From Eubacteriales bacterium (GTDB taxonomy: Bacteria > Bacillota > Clostridia > Lachnospirales > Lachnospiraceae): 53,413 nt of DNA. The stretch lies in assembly GCA_030526265.1 (NCBI GenBank), contig JAUNDE010000009.1:1-53413 (forward strand), given 5' to 3'. Every line of letters starts with the position of its first letter. Within the stretch, counting starts at the first letter, position 1. A program made the position numbers and the translations under genes. Shown one piece after another: positions 17,851 to 25,401 of this stretch. Below the pieces are notes generated by a model, which was not told where the DNA came from, did no database searches, and worked only from the letters and a program-made list of their open reading frames with translations.

Positions 17851-17887
17851 ACAAACATATGACTGTGTAAAATAATTGTCTGACAGG

Positions 17888-17921
17888 AAAAGATATGTCT
17901 TAAAGGATATATCTTTTTTTG
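17888..17921 (+). terminator. Intrinsic terminator after addBA
   Basis: AAAGATAT (17889-17896) pairs with ATATCTTT (17909-17916), followed by further T. The stem is A/T-rich but has a clear U-tract. Confidence 0.65.
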
Positions 17922-17957
17922 TGCTTGCTGTTTTATAAAATTTTTATATAATATGGA

Positions 17958-17986
17958 TTGACAAACAATATTATACGACATATAAT
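17958..17986 (+). promoter_or_regulatory. Consensus promoter of the PadR cassette
   Basis: TTGACA (17958-17963), 17-base spacer, TATAAT (17981-17986): a full consensus sigma-A promoter, 44 bases before the padR-type gene. Such a strong promoter upstream of a repressor gene suggests that it is normally held off. Confidence 0.85.
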
Positions 17987-17988
17987 AT
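17968..17988. promoter_or_regulatory. Palindromic operator overlapping the -10 box
   Basis: ATATTATA (17968-17975), five bases CGACA, then TATAATAT (17981-17988), a perfect 8-bp inverted repeat. The right arm contains the -10 hexamer. PadR repressors bind dyads of this kind as dimers, so this is the likely autoregulatory site of the gene at 18030. Confidence 0.6.
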
Positions 17989-18029
17989 CGATAACAAAAT
18001 AATATAATACGAAGTGAGGAAGTGGGATT

Positions 18030-18350
18030 ATGGTATTTAACACCGGTGCAGCACTTCTGGATGCAATTGTACTTGCAGTTGTATCGAGGGAAAGCGAAGG
18101 CACATATGGATATAAGATTACCCAGGATGTCAGAAAAGCGATCGAGGTATCAGAATCTACACTCTATCCGGTACTTCGGCGGCTTCAGAAAGATGACTGT
18201 CTGGAAGTTTATGACCAGCAGTTTGACGGCAGAAACAGACGCTACTATAAAGTTACTGATAAAGGCGTGGCGCAGCTGAATTTGTATCGGACGGAATGGG
18301 AATCATATTCTGATAATATAAATCGTATTTTTGAGGGAGGGGGAATGTAA
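18030..18350 (+). CDS. PadR-family transcriptional regulator
   Basis: 106 residues, subfamily 2 length. A winged helix-turn-helix includes YGYKITQDVRKAIEVSESTLY and the wing with DGRNRRYYKVTDKG, followed by a short dimerisation helix. These proteins are repressors, often released by small molecules or envelope-active agents. It starts a four-gene unit: this gene, a DUF1700 protein, a DUF4097 protein and a PspC protein. A perfect inverted repeat over its own -10 box suggests autorepression. It is separated by one base from the next gene. Confidence 0.92.
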   Translation: MVFNTGAALLDAIVLAVVSRESEGTYGYKITQDVRKAIEVSESTLYPVLRRLQKDDCLEVYDQQFDGRNRRYYKVTDKGVAQLNLYRTEWESYSDNINRIFEGGGM

Positions 18351-18351
18351 T

Positions 18352-19083
18352 ATGAATCGTTTGGAATATATGATGCGCCTGGCAGAGCTCTTGCAGGACG
18401 TTCCGGAAGAGGAGCGTGTGGCAGCGATGCAGTACTATAATGATTATTTTAATGATGCCGGGGAAGAAAATGAGCAGAAGGTGATCGAAGAGCTTGGAAG
18501 CCCGGAAAAAGTAGCTGCGGAGATGAAGGCCGGTCTTGGAAGAGAAGAGGGCGAGTTCGGAGAATTTCGCGATACCGGATATACAGATGTGAGATTTGAG
18601 GAGAAGAATTCACCGACTACGTATGAGAAACAGAGAACTCATCAGGAATACGGCGGTCATAACGATGGTGAGCAGGCAGTGGAAGAGAAGAAACCATGGA
18701 CGAATAAATGGCTGAAGATCGCACTTATCATTCTTGTTATTCTGGTTGCGCTCCCGGTCGGAGGACCGATCCTGGGAGGAATTGCAGCAGCTGTGATTGG
18801 GCTTTCCATTGCTGCTTTCGCAGTGTTTTTTGCCTTTGTTGTGGCATCGGTGGCAGTGTTTGTTTCAGGACTTGTGCTTCTGATCGTTGGATTTTTTACA
18901 ATTGTATCGAATGTGGCATCAGCACTTTTAATGATTGGAAGCGGACTGCTGTTTATGGCTCTGGGAGCGATCGCAACGGTTGCATCTATTCGGCTTTGCA
19001 TCATAGTTGTTCCTGGATTGTTCCGATTCTTTGTCGGTCTGATCCGCAGGATCTTCCATAAAAGAGAGGCGGTGGTATCATGA
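18352..19083 (+). CDS. DUF1700 family membrane protein
   Basis: About 243 residues. The N-terminal ~60 residues (LAELLQDVPEEERVAAMQYY and EELGSPEKVAAEMK) are the DUF1700 signature, an adaptor-like helical domain. A charged linker follows, then several hydrophobic segments from about residue 120 to 230. I chose ATG 18352, two bases after the regulator stop, with GGGAGGGGG as ribosome site. A longer frame to 18331 overlaps the regulator. Family members are co-encoded with PadR regulators and DUF4097 proteins and are thought to serve envelope-stress sensing. The molecular role is unknown. Confidence 0.85.
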   Translation: MNRLEYMMRLAELLQDVPEEERVAAMQYYNDYFNDAGEENEQKVIEELGSPEKVAAEMKAGLGREEGEFGEFRDTGYTDVRFEEKNSPTTYEKQRTHQEYGGHNDGEQAVEEKKPWTNKWLKIALIILVILVALPVGGPILGGIAAAVIGLSIAAFAVFFAFVVASVAVFVSGLVLLIVGFFTIVSNVASALLMIGSGLLFMALGAIATVASIRLCIIVVPGLFRFFVGLIRRIFHKREAVVS

Positions 19084-19943
19084 AGAAAGGTTGGAAAATA
19101 TTCTGGATCGTCTGTGGTATTTCTGCAGCTATAGGAATCATACTTTGCATTTCGGGTCTTGCGATGGGCGCGTCTCTTTCTGCTTTGAACATCAATGTTG
19201 GCGGAAACGGGATTCATTTTGTGGAAGATGATGAGCACCCGGAGGAAGAGCTGTACGACGATGAGGGTTATGAGGTGCATGAGTTTGATCGAGACGCTGC
19301 ACAGTCCTATGACGATGTGAAGAAAGTAAAGGTAGATGTGTCAGCACTGGAACTGGAGGTGTTAATGTCCGAGGATGAATGCGTGTGGGTTGATGCAGAG
19401 AATCTTTCGTCGAAAGTGAAATTCCAGTGCCGTCAGGAAGGCGATGAGCTGATCCTTAAAACAGATGTGAAGCTTGCCAGATTGGTAGATCTGGATGGAT
19501 CGAAAACAATCCGTCTGTATCTTCCTGAGAAATGTCTGGAAGAAATCGACATTACAAATGGCGCCGGCACAGTCAGGATCGAATACCTGAATGCGGAGAA
19601 GTTCTCTCTGGATATAGGAGCGGGAGATGCTGCTGTGAAGGACTTTGATGTAACAGAAGCAGAAATTGACTGTGGTGCAGGTGAAATTACGGCATACGGC
19701 AGTGTGGCGAAAAACATTGACATTGAATGTGGAGTCGGTGAGATCGGTCTTACTCTGGAGGGAAATGAGGAAGATTACACATACAATGTAGACTGTGGAG
19801 TCGGCGAAGTTGTTGTCGGACAAAACCGATACGAAGGTGTTGGAAACGGCCATAATAACGGACAGAACCATCACGGAAAGAAAAACATTGATGTGGAATG
19901 CGGTATTGGAAGTGTGACAGTGCAGTTCACATCTGGTATATAA
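19080..19943 (+). CDS. DUF4097-family beta-repeat surface protein
   Basis: 287 residues with one N-terminal membrane span (about 5-30) and an acidic linker (DEHPEEELYDDEGYEVHEF). The repeat domain contains the near-periodic segments IDCGAGEITA, IECGVGEIGL, VDCGVGEVVV and VECGIGSVTV, typical of the right-handed beta-helix-like DUF4097 fold. The start ATG overlaps the previous stop by 4 bases, so the two are coupled. The repeat part is predicted outside the membrane. The conserved Cys in each turn is unusual for an exposed domain. No enzymatic function is evident. Confidence 0.85.
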   Translation: MKKGWKIFWIVCGISAAIGIILCISGLAMGASLSALNINVGGNGIHFVEDDEHPEEELYDDEGYEVHEFDRDAAQSYDDVKKVKVDVSALELEVLMSEDECVWVDAENLSSKVKFQCRQEGDELILKTDVKLARLVDLDGSKTIRLYLPEKCLEEIDITNGAGTVRIEYLNAEKFSLDIGAGDAAVKDFDVTEAEIDCGAGEITAYGSVAKNIDIECGVGEIGLTLEGNEEDYTYNVDCGVGEVVVGQNRYEGVGNGHNNGQNHHGKKNIDVECGIGSVTVQFTSGI

Positions 19944-19960
19944 AGAAGGAGGAATGATCA

Positions 19961-20155
19961 ATGGAATCAAAGAAATTATATCGTTCGAAAAGAGAAAGAA
20001 TGATCTGTGGAGTATGTGGAGGAATTGCTGAGTATTTTAATATTGACCCGACGCTCATCCGTCTCGGATGGGTCCTGGTCGCACTGACCGGAAGTGGTCT
20101 GATTGCATATTTTGCGGCAGCAATTATCATCCCGGATGAGCCGGCAGCATATTAG
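19961..20155 (+). CDS. PspC-domain small membrane protein
   Basis: 64 residues. The PspC signature is present: a basic N-terminus (KLYRSKRERMICGVCGGI), then AEYFNIDPTLIRLGWV, then one hydrophobic helix (TGSGLIAYFAAAIIIPD). PspC proteins sense or stabilise membranes under stress. It closes the PadR-DUF1700-DUF4097 cassette, 17 bases after the previous gene with AGGAGGAAT as ribosome site. Full length for the single-domain form. Confidence 0.9.
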   Translation: MESKKLYRSKRERMICGVCGGIAEYFNIDPTLIRLGWVLVALTGSGLIAYFAAAIIIPDEPAAY

Positions 20156-20204
20156 ACCGTTCATTGAATAAATCTTTTGAAAAAGTCAATACTTTCTATA
20201 AAAC

Positions 20205-20238
20205 AAAGGGCATTTGTCATAGGACATATGCCTTTTCC
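20205..20238 (+). terminator. Probable terminator after the PadR cassette
   Basis: GGGCATTTGTC and GACATATGCCTTTT form a stem with one mismatch and a short T tract. It separates the PspC gene from the spore-protein gene at 20261. Confidence 0.5.
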
Positions 20239-20260
20239 AATTGGAAAGGAGTGACTTGAG

Positions 20261-20473
20261 ATGTCTGGAAAGAAAGAAAAAGTGATCGATCTTGAGAGCC
20301 TGACTTCGGATGAAAAAGTCAAATACGAGATTGCTGAAGAACTGGGATTGCTTGACCGTGTTTTAGAGCATGGATGGAAATCGTTGTCATCGAAGGAAAC
20401 CGGAAGAATAGGAGGACTGATGACAAAGAAAAAGCGGGAAAATAATAACAAAAATATTACGAATGTTAATTAG
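20261..20473 (+). CDS. Alpha/beta-type small acid-soluble spore protein
   Basis: 70 residues. The core KYEIAEELGLLDRVLEHGW and ETGRIGGLMTKKKRE matches the two conserved SASP blocks (K.EIA.E.G and GRIGG/GSVGG.MT+), although the first block carries the longer 'LLDRVLEHGWKSL' loop seen in clostridial forms. SASPs coat spore DNA and are degraded at germination. GGAAAGGAGTG precedes the ATG. It is a single-gene unit behind a hairpin. It supports a spore-forming host. I could not confirm a sigma-G promoter. Confidence 0.8.
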   Translation: MSGKKEKVIDLESLTSDEKVKYEIAEELGLLDRVLEHGWKSLSSKETGRIGGLMTKKKRENNNKNITNVN

Positions 20474-20495
20474 TGTGAAGATTTTACGTTTTTTA

Positions 20496-20524
20496 TTGAA
20501 AATAGGAAAATGATTTGCTACAAT
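20496..20524 (+). promoter_or_regulatory. Promoter of the TagA-like gene
   Basis: TTGAAA (20496-20501), 17-base spacer, TACAAT (20519-20524), 29 bases upstream of the start codon at 20554. Confidence 0.6.
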
Positions 20525-20553
20525 CTGATAACCAATGAAATGTGGGTGGGCAG

Positions 20554-21237
20554 ATGGAAGAGAAAATTTGTGTATTAGATATCGATTTTGATAATTATTC
20601 CGCAAAACAGGCAATGAAGAAATCAGTTGAATTTATGAAGTCAGAGATGCTGAAAATCATCGAACTTCTTTCGATTGATATGCTGCTATATGCGAAGGAA
20701 AGAGAAGAAATCTGTGATGTGATCTCCGGAATCGATATGATGCTTCCCGGTCAGAAGGAAATTCTTGAGGCAGCAGAAGTGTATGACAGAAAAATGCTTC
20801 AGGAGATCAATGAGCATCTTTATTTGAAATTATTTTTGCGTTATCTTCACAAGAATCATTGTCGGACATATCTTGTTGTAGAGTGCAAGGAAAAAGGGAA
20901 AGAATTAGAGAATTATTTAAAGACGAAATATCGTGGTATTCAAATTGTCGGATTCTCTGTATCAGATGGTAATTCCGATGAGGATGACCTGCTTGTCAAT
21001 GAGATTAACGGATGTGAAGCGGATTGTATCATTGCCGCACTCAGCACACCATGCAGGCAGAAGTTAGTGCTTCGAAATAAACGCAGGATCAATTCGAGGA
21101 TATGGATCGGCGTTGGAAATCTCATGGAAGGAATGTACAAGGAACAAAAGCGGCATACCCGGGTTTTGTCCTATTTGAAGCGTATTTTTGTGACAAGAGA
21201 GATAAAAAAGAGTAAAAAGGAGAATCTTGCAGGATGA
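20554..21237 (+). CDS. WecG/TagA/CpsF-like glycosyltransferase homologue
   Basis: About 227 residues. The layout recalls the GT26 family (ManNAc transferase TagA, WecG): an N-terminal VLDIDFDNYSAKQAM, a central nucleotide-sugar region (IQIVGFSVSDGN), ADCIIAALSTPCRQKL in place of the usual 'vGlG.PkQE' motif, and the C-terminal IWIGVGNLMEGMY. The match is looser than for true TagA, with the N-terminal half divergent, so enzyme activity is uncertain. I chose ATG 20554 over a GTG at 20542. A good promoter lies upstream and a terminator downstream, making it monocistronic. Confidence 0.55.
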   Translation: MEEKICVLDIDFDNYSAKQAMKKSVEFMKSEMLKIIELLSIDMLLYAKEREEICDVISGIDMMLPGQKEILEAAEVYDRKMLQEINEHLYLKLFLRYLHKNHCRTYLVVECKEKGKELENYLKTKYRGIQIVGFSVSDGNSDEDDLLVNEINGCEADCIIAALSTPCRQKLVLRNKRRINSRIWIGVGNLMEGMYKEQKRHTRVLSYLKRIFVTREIKKSKKENLAG

Positions 21238-21307
21238 AATCCTGTATCTTCAGATTCGTTATGCATTATGTCTAACGGGAAAACAGCAAAAAATCAAGAA
21301 AAAAAGG

Positions 21308-21349
21308 GAGGAAATCCACAAAAATGAAGGATTTCCTCTTTATTTTTTT
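21308..21349 (+). terminator. Strong intrinsic terminator
   Basis: GAGGAAATCC (21308-21317) pairs perfectly with GGATTTCCTC (21329-21338), followed by TTTATTTTTTT. It ends the TagA-like unit. Confidence 0.9.
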
Positions 21350-21392
21350 GTTGATTTGTATTAATATAAGTTCAGTAGTATGGATAAGTGGG

Positions 21393-21422
21393 TTGGTATG
21401 CCCATATGGTATTGTGTAAAAT
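21393..21422 (+). promoter_or_regulatory. Candidate promoter of the CdaR-like gene
   Basis: TTGGTA (21393-21398), 18-base spacer, TAAAAT (21417-21422), 30 bases before the start codon. The match is moderate. It is the only plausible promoter before the regulator-ftsEX run. Confidence 0.35.
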
Positions 21423-21452
21423 GCATATTGATTTTTAGGGAGGAAATGCGAT

Positions 21453-22541
21453 ATGATATCGAATCAGATACTTCAAAATACAATAGATGGATTGAAGTCG
21501 ATTGCCAGGATTGATTTTTGTGTGATGGATACAGAAGGAAAAGTTCTGGCAACCACATTTGCTGAGCCTACCCATTATGAAGTGGAGGTCGCATCATTTG
21601 CAGATTCTCCGGCGGACAGTCAGGTGGTACAGGGAAACCAGTTTTTTAAGATTTTTGATGATCATCAGCTTGAATATATTCTGCTCGCATGTGGCGGCGG
21701 TGATGATGTGTACATGATCGGAAAAATGGCTTCATTCCAGATTCAGAACCTTTTGGTTGCATATAAAGAGCGATTTGACAAAGACAATTTTGTCAAGAAT
21801 CTGCTGCTGGATAACCTGCTGCTGGTAGATATTTACAACAGAGCCAAAAAGTTGCATATCGACACAGAGGCAAGACGTGTTATCTTTATCATTGAGACAG
21901 AGCACGACAAAGACAGCAATAAACTTGATGGAATACGAAGCACACTTGGGAATAAAATCAAAGATTTTGTTACTGCTGTTGACGAGAAAGACATCATTGT
22001 TGTAAAAGAACTTGGAACAGGCGAAGGCTATACAGATCTTGAGAAAGCGGCAAAAGATATGTACGATATTCTGAAAGCAGAGGGAGAAGAACATGTTCGA
22101 ATTGCTTATGGAACGATCGTGAATGATATCAAGGAAGTATCGAAATCCTACAAGGAAGCAAAACTGGCGCTTGATGTCGGCAAGATTTTCTTTGATGAGA
22201 AGAATATCATTGCATACAGCACGCTTGGTATTGGACGATTGATCTATCAGTTGCCGATTCCTCTTTGCAAAATGTTTATCCGTGAAATATTTGAGGGGAA
22301 ATCTCCGGATGAATTTGATGAAGAGACATTGACTACAATTAACAAATTTTTTGAAAACAGCCTGAATGTGTCTGAAACATCAAGACAGCTTTATATCCAC
22401 CGCAACACACTTGTGTATCGTCTGGATAAACTTCAGAAAAGCTCAGGTCTGGATTTGAGGGTGTTTGAGGATGCGATCACATTTAAGATTGCACTCATGG
22501 TAGTAAAATATATGAAATACATGGAGTCGTTGGAGTATTAA
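21453..22541 (+). CDS. CdaR/PucR-type transcriptional regulator
   Basis: 362 residues. The N-terminal ~110 residues resemble the diacid-recognition/PAS-like sensor (ICVMDTEG-type start, ARIDFCVMDTEGKVLAT). The middle is a GGDEF-like fold (VIFIIETEHD, HVRIAYGTIV). The C-terminus is the PucR helix-turn-helix: FFENSLNVSETSRQLYIHRN, then TLVYRLDKLQKSSGLDLR. Family members activate sugar-diacid or purine catabolism, but no such genes are near. It sits 19 bases ahead of ftsE, so it may control or merely travel with the division genes. The ligand is unknown. AGGGAGGAAAT is its ribosome site. Confidence 0.88.
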   Translation: MISNQILQNTIDGLKSIARIDFCVMDTEGKVLATTFAEPTHYEVEVASFADSPADSQVVQGNQFFKIFDDHQLEYILLACGGGDDVYMIGKMASFQIQNLLVAYKERFDKDNFVKNLLLDNLLLVDIYNRAKKLHIDTEARRVIFIIETEHDKDSNKLDGIRSTLGNKIKDFVTAVDEKDIIVVKELGTGEGYTDLEKAAKDMYDILKAEGEEHVRIAYGTIVNDIKEVSKSYKEAKLALDVGKIFFDEKNIIAYSTLGIGRLIYQLPIPLCKMFIREIFEGKSPDEFDEETLTTINKFFENSLNVSETSRQLYIHRNTLVYRLDKLQKSSGLDLRVFEDAITFKIALMVVKYMKYMESLEY

Positions 22542-22560
22542 ATAATTATAGGAGGACAGT

Positions 22561-23247
22561 ATGATTGAATTAACAGAGGTTACGAAAGAGTACTCGAAAG
22601 GGGTTGCTGCCCTGAACGGTGTCAATCTGAAGATTGAACAGGGCGAGTTTGTATTCATTGTGGGTGACAGTGGATCGGGAAAATCAACATTGATCCGACT
22701 GATCATGAAGGAACTGGAGCCTACATCCGGAAAAATTATTGTAAATGGACAGGATCTGAGCAGATTGAAACATAGAAAGATTCCGATGTACAGAAGAGGA
22801 ATCGGAGTTGTTTTCCAGGATTTCCGTTTGTTGAAGGATCGTAATATTTATGAAAATATTGCATTTGCGCAGCGTGTTATTGAGACATCGACGCGTGTGA
22901 TCAAAAAGAAAGTTCCTGCGGCATTGTCCCTGGTTGGCCTGGCTCAGAAATACAAATCATATCCAAAGGAATTGTCTGGTGGAGAACAGCAGCGTGTTGC
23001 GATAGCAAGAGCGATCGTAAATGAACCTGCGATCCTGTTGGCAGATGAGCCTACCGGTAACCTTGATCCAACAAACTCATGGGAGATCATGAAGCTTCTG
23101 GAAGAAGCGAATGAACGTGGAACAACTGTTTTGGTTGTTACACATAACCAGGAGATTGTAAACGAGATGAAGAAACGTGTAATTACAATGAAAAAAGGGG
23201 TCATTGTAAGCGACGAAAAAAGAGGTGGGTATAATAATGAAAATTAG
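22561..23247 (+). CDS. ftsE: Cell-division ABC transporter ATPase FtsE
   Basis: 228 residues, full length. Walker A is GDSGSGKSTLIRL, Q-loop VVFQDFRLL, signature LSGGEQQRVAIARA, Walker B ILLADEPTGNLDP and the switch His lies in VVTHNQEIV. FtsE with FtsX couples the divisome to extracellular wall hydrolases rather than moving a solute. A GGAGGAC ribosome site lies before the ATG. It overlaps ftsX by 11 bases. Confidence 0.97.
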   Translation: MIELTEVTKEYSKGVAALNGVNLKIEQGEFVFIVGDSGSGKSTLIRLIMKELEPTSGKIIVNGQDLSRLKHRKIPMYRRGIGVVFQDFRLLKDRNIYENIAFAQRVIETSTRVIKKKVPAALSLVGLAQKYKSYPKELSGGEQQRVAIARAIVNEPAILLADEPTGNLDPTNSWEIMKLLEEANERGTTVLVVTHNQEIVNEMKKRVITMKKGVIVSDEKRGGYNNEN

Positions 23248-24145
23248 TACAATCGGATATTCTACAAAACAGGGCTTTAAGAATATAACAAGAAATAAGA
23301 TGTTCTCGTTCGCATCGATTGCGACAATGGCAGCATGTATTTTTTTGTTTGGTATCTTTTATTCAATCGTGACAAACTTTAGCTACATGGTTCAGAAAGC
23401 TGAAGAAGGTGTAGCGATCACGGTTATGTTTGACGAAGACACTTCGCGTGCACAGATCAATAAGATCGGCGAGCAATTGAAAGCATGTGATGGTGTGAAA
23501 GAAGTGAAGTATGTTTCGGCAGATGAAGCGTGGGACACTTTCAAAGAAGATTATTTTGGAGAGTCTGAAGAGCTGGCAGAAGGATTTAAGAATGACAATC
23601 CGCTCAGCAACTCAGATAACTATGAGGTATACATGTCAGATGTTGCAAAGCAGAAAGACGTGGTTGCTTTTGCTGAGAAGTTAGACGGTGTACGTAAAGT
23701 GAATAAGTCAGATGTTGTTGCAAAGACACTCACCAGTGTGAACAAGCTGATCTATTACGTGTCAATTGTTCTGATCGGCCTGCTCCTTGGAGTATCGATC
23801 TTTCTGATCAGCAATACAGTTACAATGGGTATTACCGTGAGACGTGAAGAAATCGCGATCATGAAATATATCGGTGCAAAAGACAGCTTTGTTCGTGCGC
23901 CATTTCTGATTGAAGGTATTGTGATCGGATTGATTGGAGCTGCGATTCCGCTTGTTGGATTGTTCTTCCTTTATGATAAAGCGGTTGCGTATGTTATGAC
24001 AAAATTCAGCCTGTTGAGTAATATTGTAGACTTTCTTCCGGTTACCACTGTCTACCGGACACTTCTTCCGGTTGGTCTTGCGCTTGGTATTGGAATCGGT
24101 TTGCTCGGAAGTATGTTTACAATCCGTAAACATTTGAGAGTATAG
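23237..24145 (+). CDS. ftsX: Cell-division ABC permease FtsX
   Basis: About 302 residues from ATG 23237 (a 4-codon longer frame exists). Four transmembrane segments, near residues 25-48, 174-196, 223-250 and 268-292, with a large extracytoplasmic domain between 1 and 2 (about 50-170). This is the site that grips the M23 hydrolase in related systems. The amphipathic start and the FtsX signature NTVTMGITVRREEIAIMKYI are present. It works with FtsE, and the presumed hydrolase is the next gene. Confidence 0.96.
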   Translation: MKISTIGYSTKQGFKNITRNKMFSFASIATMAACIFLFGIFYSIVTNFSYMVQKAEEGVAITVMFDEDTSRAQINKIGEQLKACDGVKEVKYVSADEAWDTFKEDYFGESEELAEGFKNDNPLSNSDNYEVYMSDVAKQKDVVAFAEKLDGVRKVNKSDVVAKTLTSVNKLIYYVSIVLIGLLLGVSIFLISNTVTMGITVRREEIAIMKYIGAKDSFVRAPFLIEGIVIGLIGAAIPLVGLFFLYDKAVAYVMTKFSLLSNIVDFLPVTTVYRTLLPVGLALGIGIGLLGSMFTIRKHLRV

Positions 24146-24203
24146 TTTATTGTTTGTGTGGGGACATAAATAAAACAAAAGGGAAAAGTATTAGGAGAAT
24201 AAA

Positions 24204-25337
24204 ATGCAGAAAAAAAGAATCTTAAGTATAGTGTTAAGTTTCATTCTTGCACTTGGTATGACATTACAGGTTCAGGCGTCATCGATTTCTGAAACAAAAA
24301 AAGAAGGAGATGCACTGAAAGCACAGAAAAGTGCAGTGGAAGCAGAGAAAGCAGCACTGGCTGAACAGCTTAATACACTGATCACAGATCTTGAGAAGAC
24401 AAATGCAGACGTTGAGGCGAAGCAGCAGGAGATCGCGGAGAATCAGACGGAGCTTATTAAAGCAGAAATTGATGAACAGCAGCAGTATGAAAGCATGAAA
24501 ATGCGTATCAAATACATGTATGAAAACGGAAATACCCAGTTTATCGAGATCCTTCTCGAATCGAAGAGTATTGGCGAGTTTCTGAATAACGCAGAGTACA
24601 TCAATAAGATTTCAGAGTATGACAGAAATATGCTTGTTGAGTTCCAGAAGATTGTACAGGATGTTAAGGATAAACGTGAGAAGCTGGAACAGGAAGAGGC
24701 TGAACTTGTTCAGCTTCAGCAGGAGCTTCAGACAAAGAAAGAAGAAATCAATACATTGATTGCTGAAAAGGCACAGGAAATCGGTGATCTTAATATTGCG
24801 ATCGGAGAGAATGCAAAGAAGTTAGAAGAACTTCAGGCAGCTGCAGCAGAGCAGCTTCGTTTACAGCAGGAAGCGCAGCAGGCAGCAAATAACGGATCGT
24901 CTTCAGGCGGCGCAAGCTCTTCGCCTAGACCATCCATCCCGGTCAGTGGAAATGGAGCACTCGGTAACCCTTGCCCATCGGCATATATCAGCAGTGAGTT
25001 TGGTGGAAGACAGTCACCGGGCGGAATCGGAAGTACAAATCACAAAGGACGTGATTACGCAGCGGCTTCCGGATCACCGATTTATGCTTCAGCAAGCGGT
25101 ACTGTTGTAACAGCAGGTTACAATGCTGCAAGAGGAAATTATGTTGTGGTAAGCCACAGCGGCGGTCTGTCGACATTGTATCAGCATTGCAGCGCGCTTT
25201 ATGTAAGTGTCGGACAATCTGTCAGTGCCGGTCAGAATATTGCGGCAGTTGGAAATACCGGATATTCTACAGGTCCTCATCTTCACTTTGAAGTATGGGT
25301 GAATGGTACCCCGGTTGATCCGCGACTTTATCTGTAA
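24204..25337 (+). CDS. EnvC/CwlO-like coiled-coil M23 murein hydrolase
   Basis: 377 residues. Signal peptide about 1-25 (cut near VQASS). Two long coiled coils lie at about 30-105 and 150-225, where Glu, Lys, Gln and Ala dominate, with a small hydrophobic hairpin region between (YENGNTQFIEILLESKS). A Ser/Gly/Pro linker follows. The C-terminal LytM domain carries zinc ligands in NHKGRDY and catalytic HLHFEVW. In Firmicutes such proteins (PcsB, CwlO) are held and activated by FtsEX, and the order ftsE-ftsX-hydrolase supports that. The LytM His-x-His and Asp are intact, so it may be an active enzyme and not just an activator. Confidence 0.93.
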   Translation: MQKKRILSIVLSFILALGMTLQVQASSISETKKEGDALKAQKSAVEAEKAALAEQLNTLITDLEKTNADVEAKQQEIAENQTELIKAEIDEQQQYESMKMRIKYMYENGNTQFIEILLESKSIGEFLNNAEYINKISEYDRNMLVEFQKIVQDVKDKREKLEQEEAELVQLQQELQTKKEEINTLIAEKAQEIGDLNIAIGENAKKLEELQAAAAEQLRLQQEAQQAANNGSSSGGASSSPRPSIPVSGNGALGNPCPSAYISSEFGGRQSPGGIGSTNHKGRDYAAASGSPIYASASGTVVTAGYNAARGNYVVVSHSGGLSTLYQHCSALYVSVGQSVSAGQNIAAVGNTGYSTGPHLHFEVWVNGTPVDPRLYL

Positions 25338-25401
25338 TATTTTGTGATACATAGTGAATAAAATATGCTGAGTATTTCAGTATGAAAGAACGGAATAAGA
25401 G

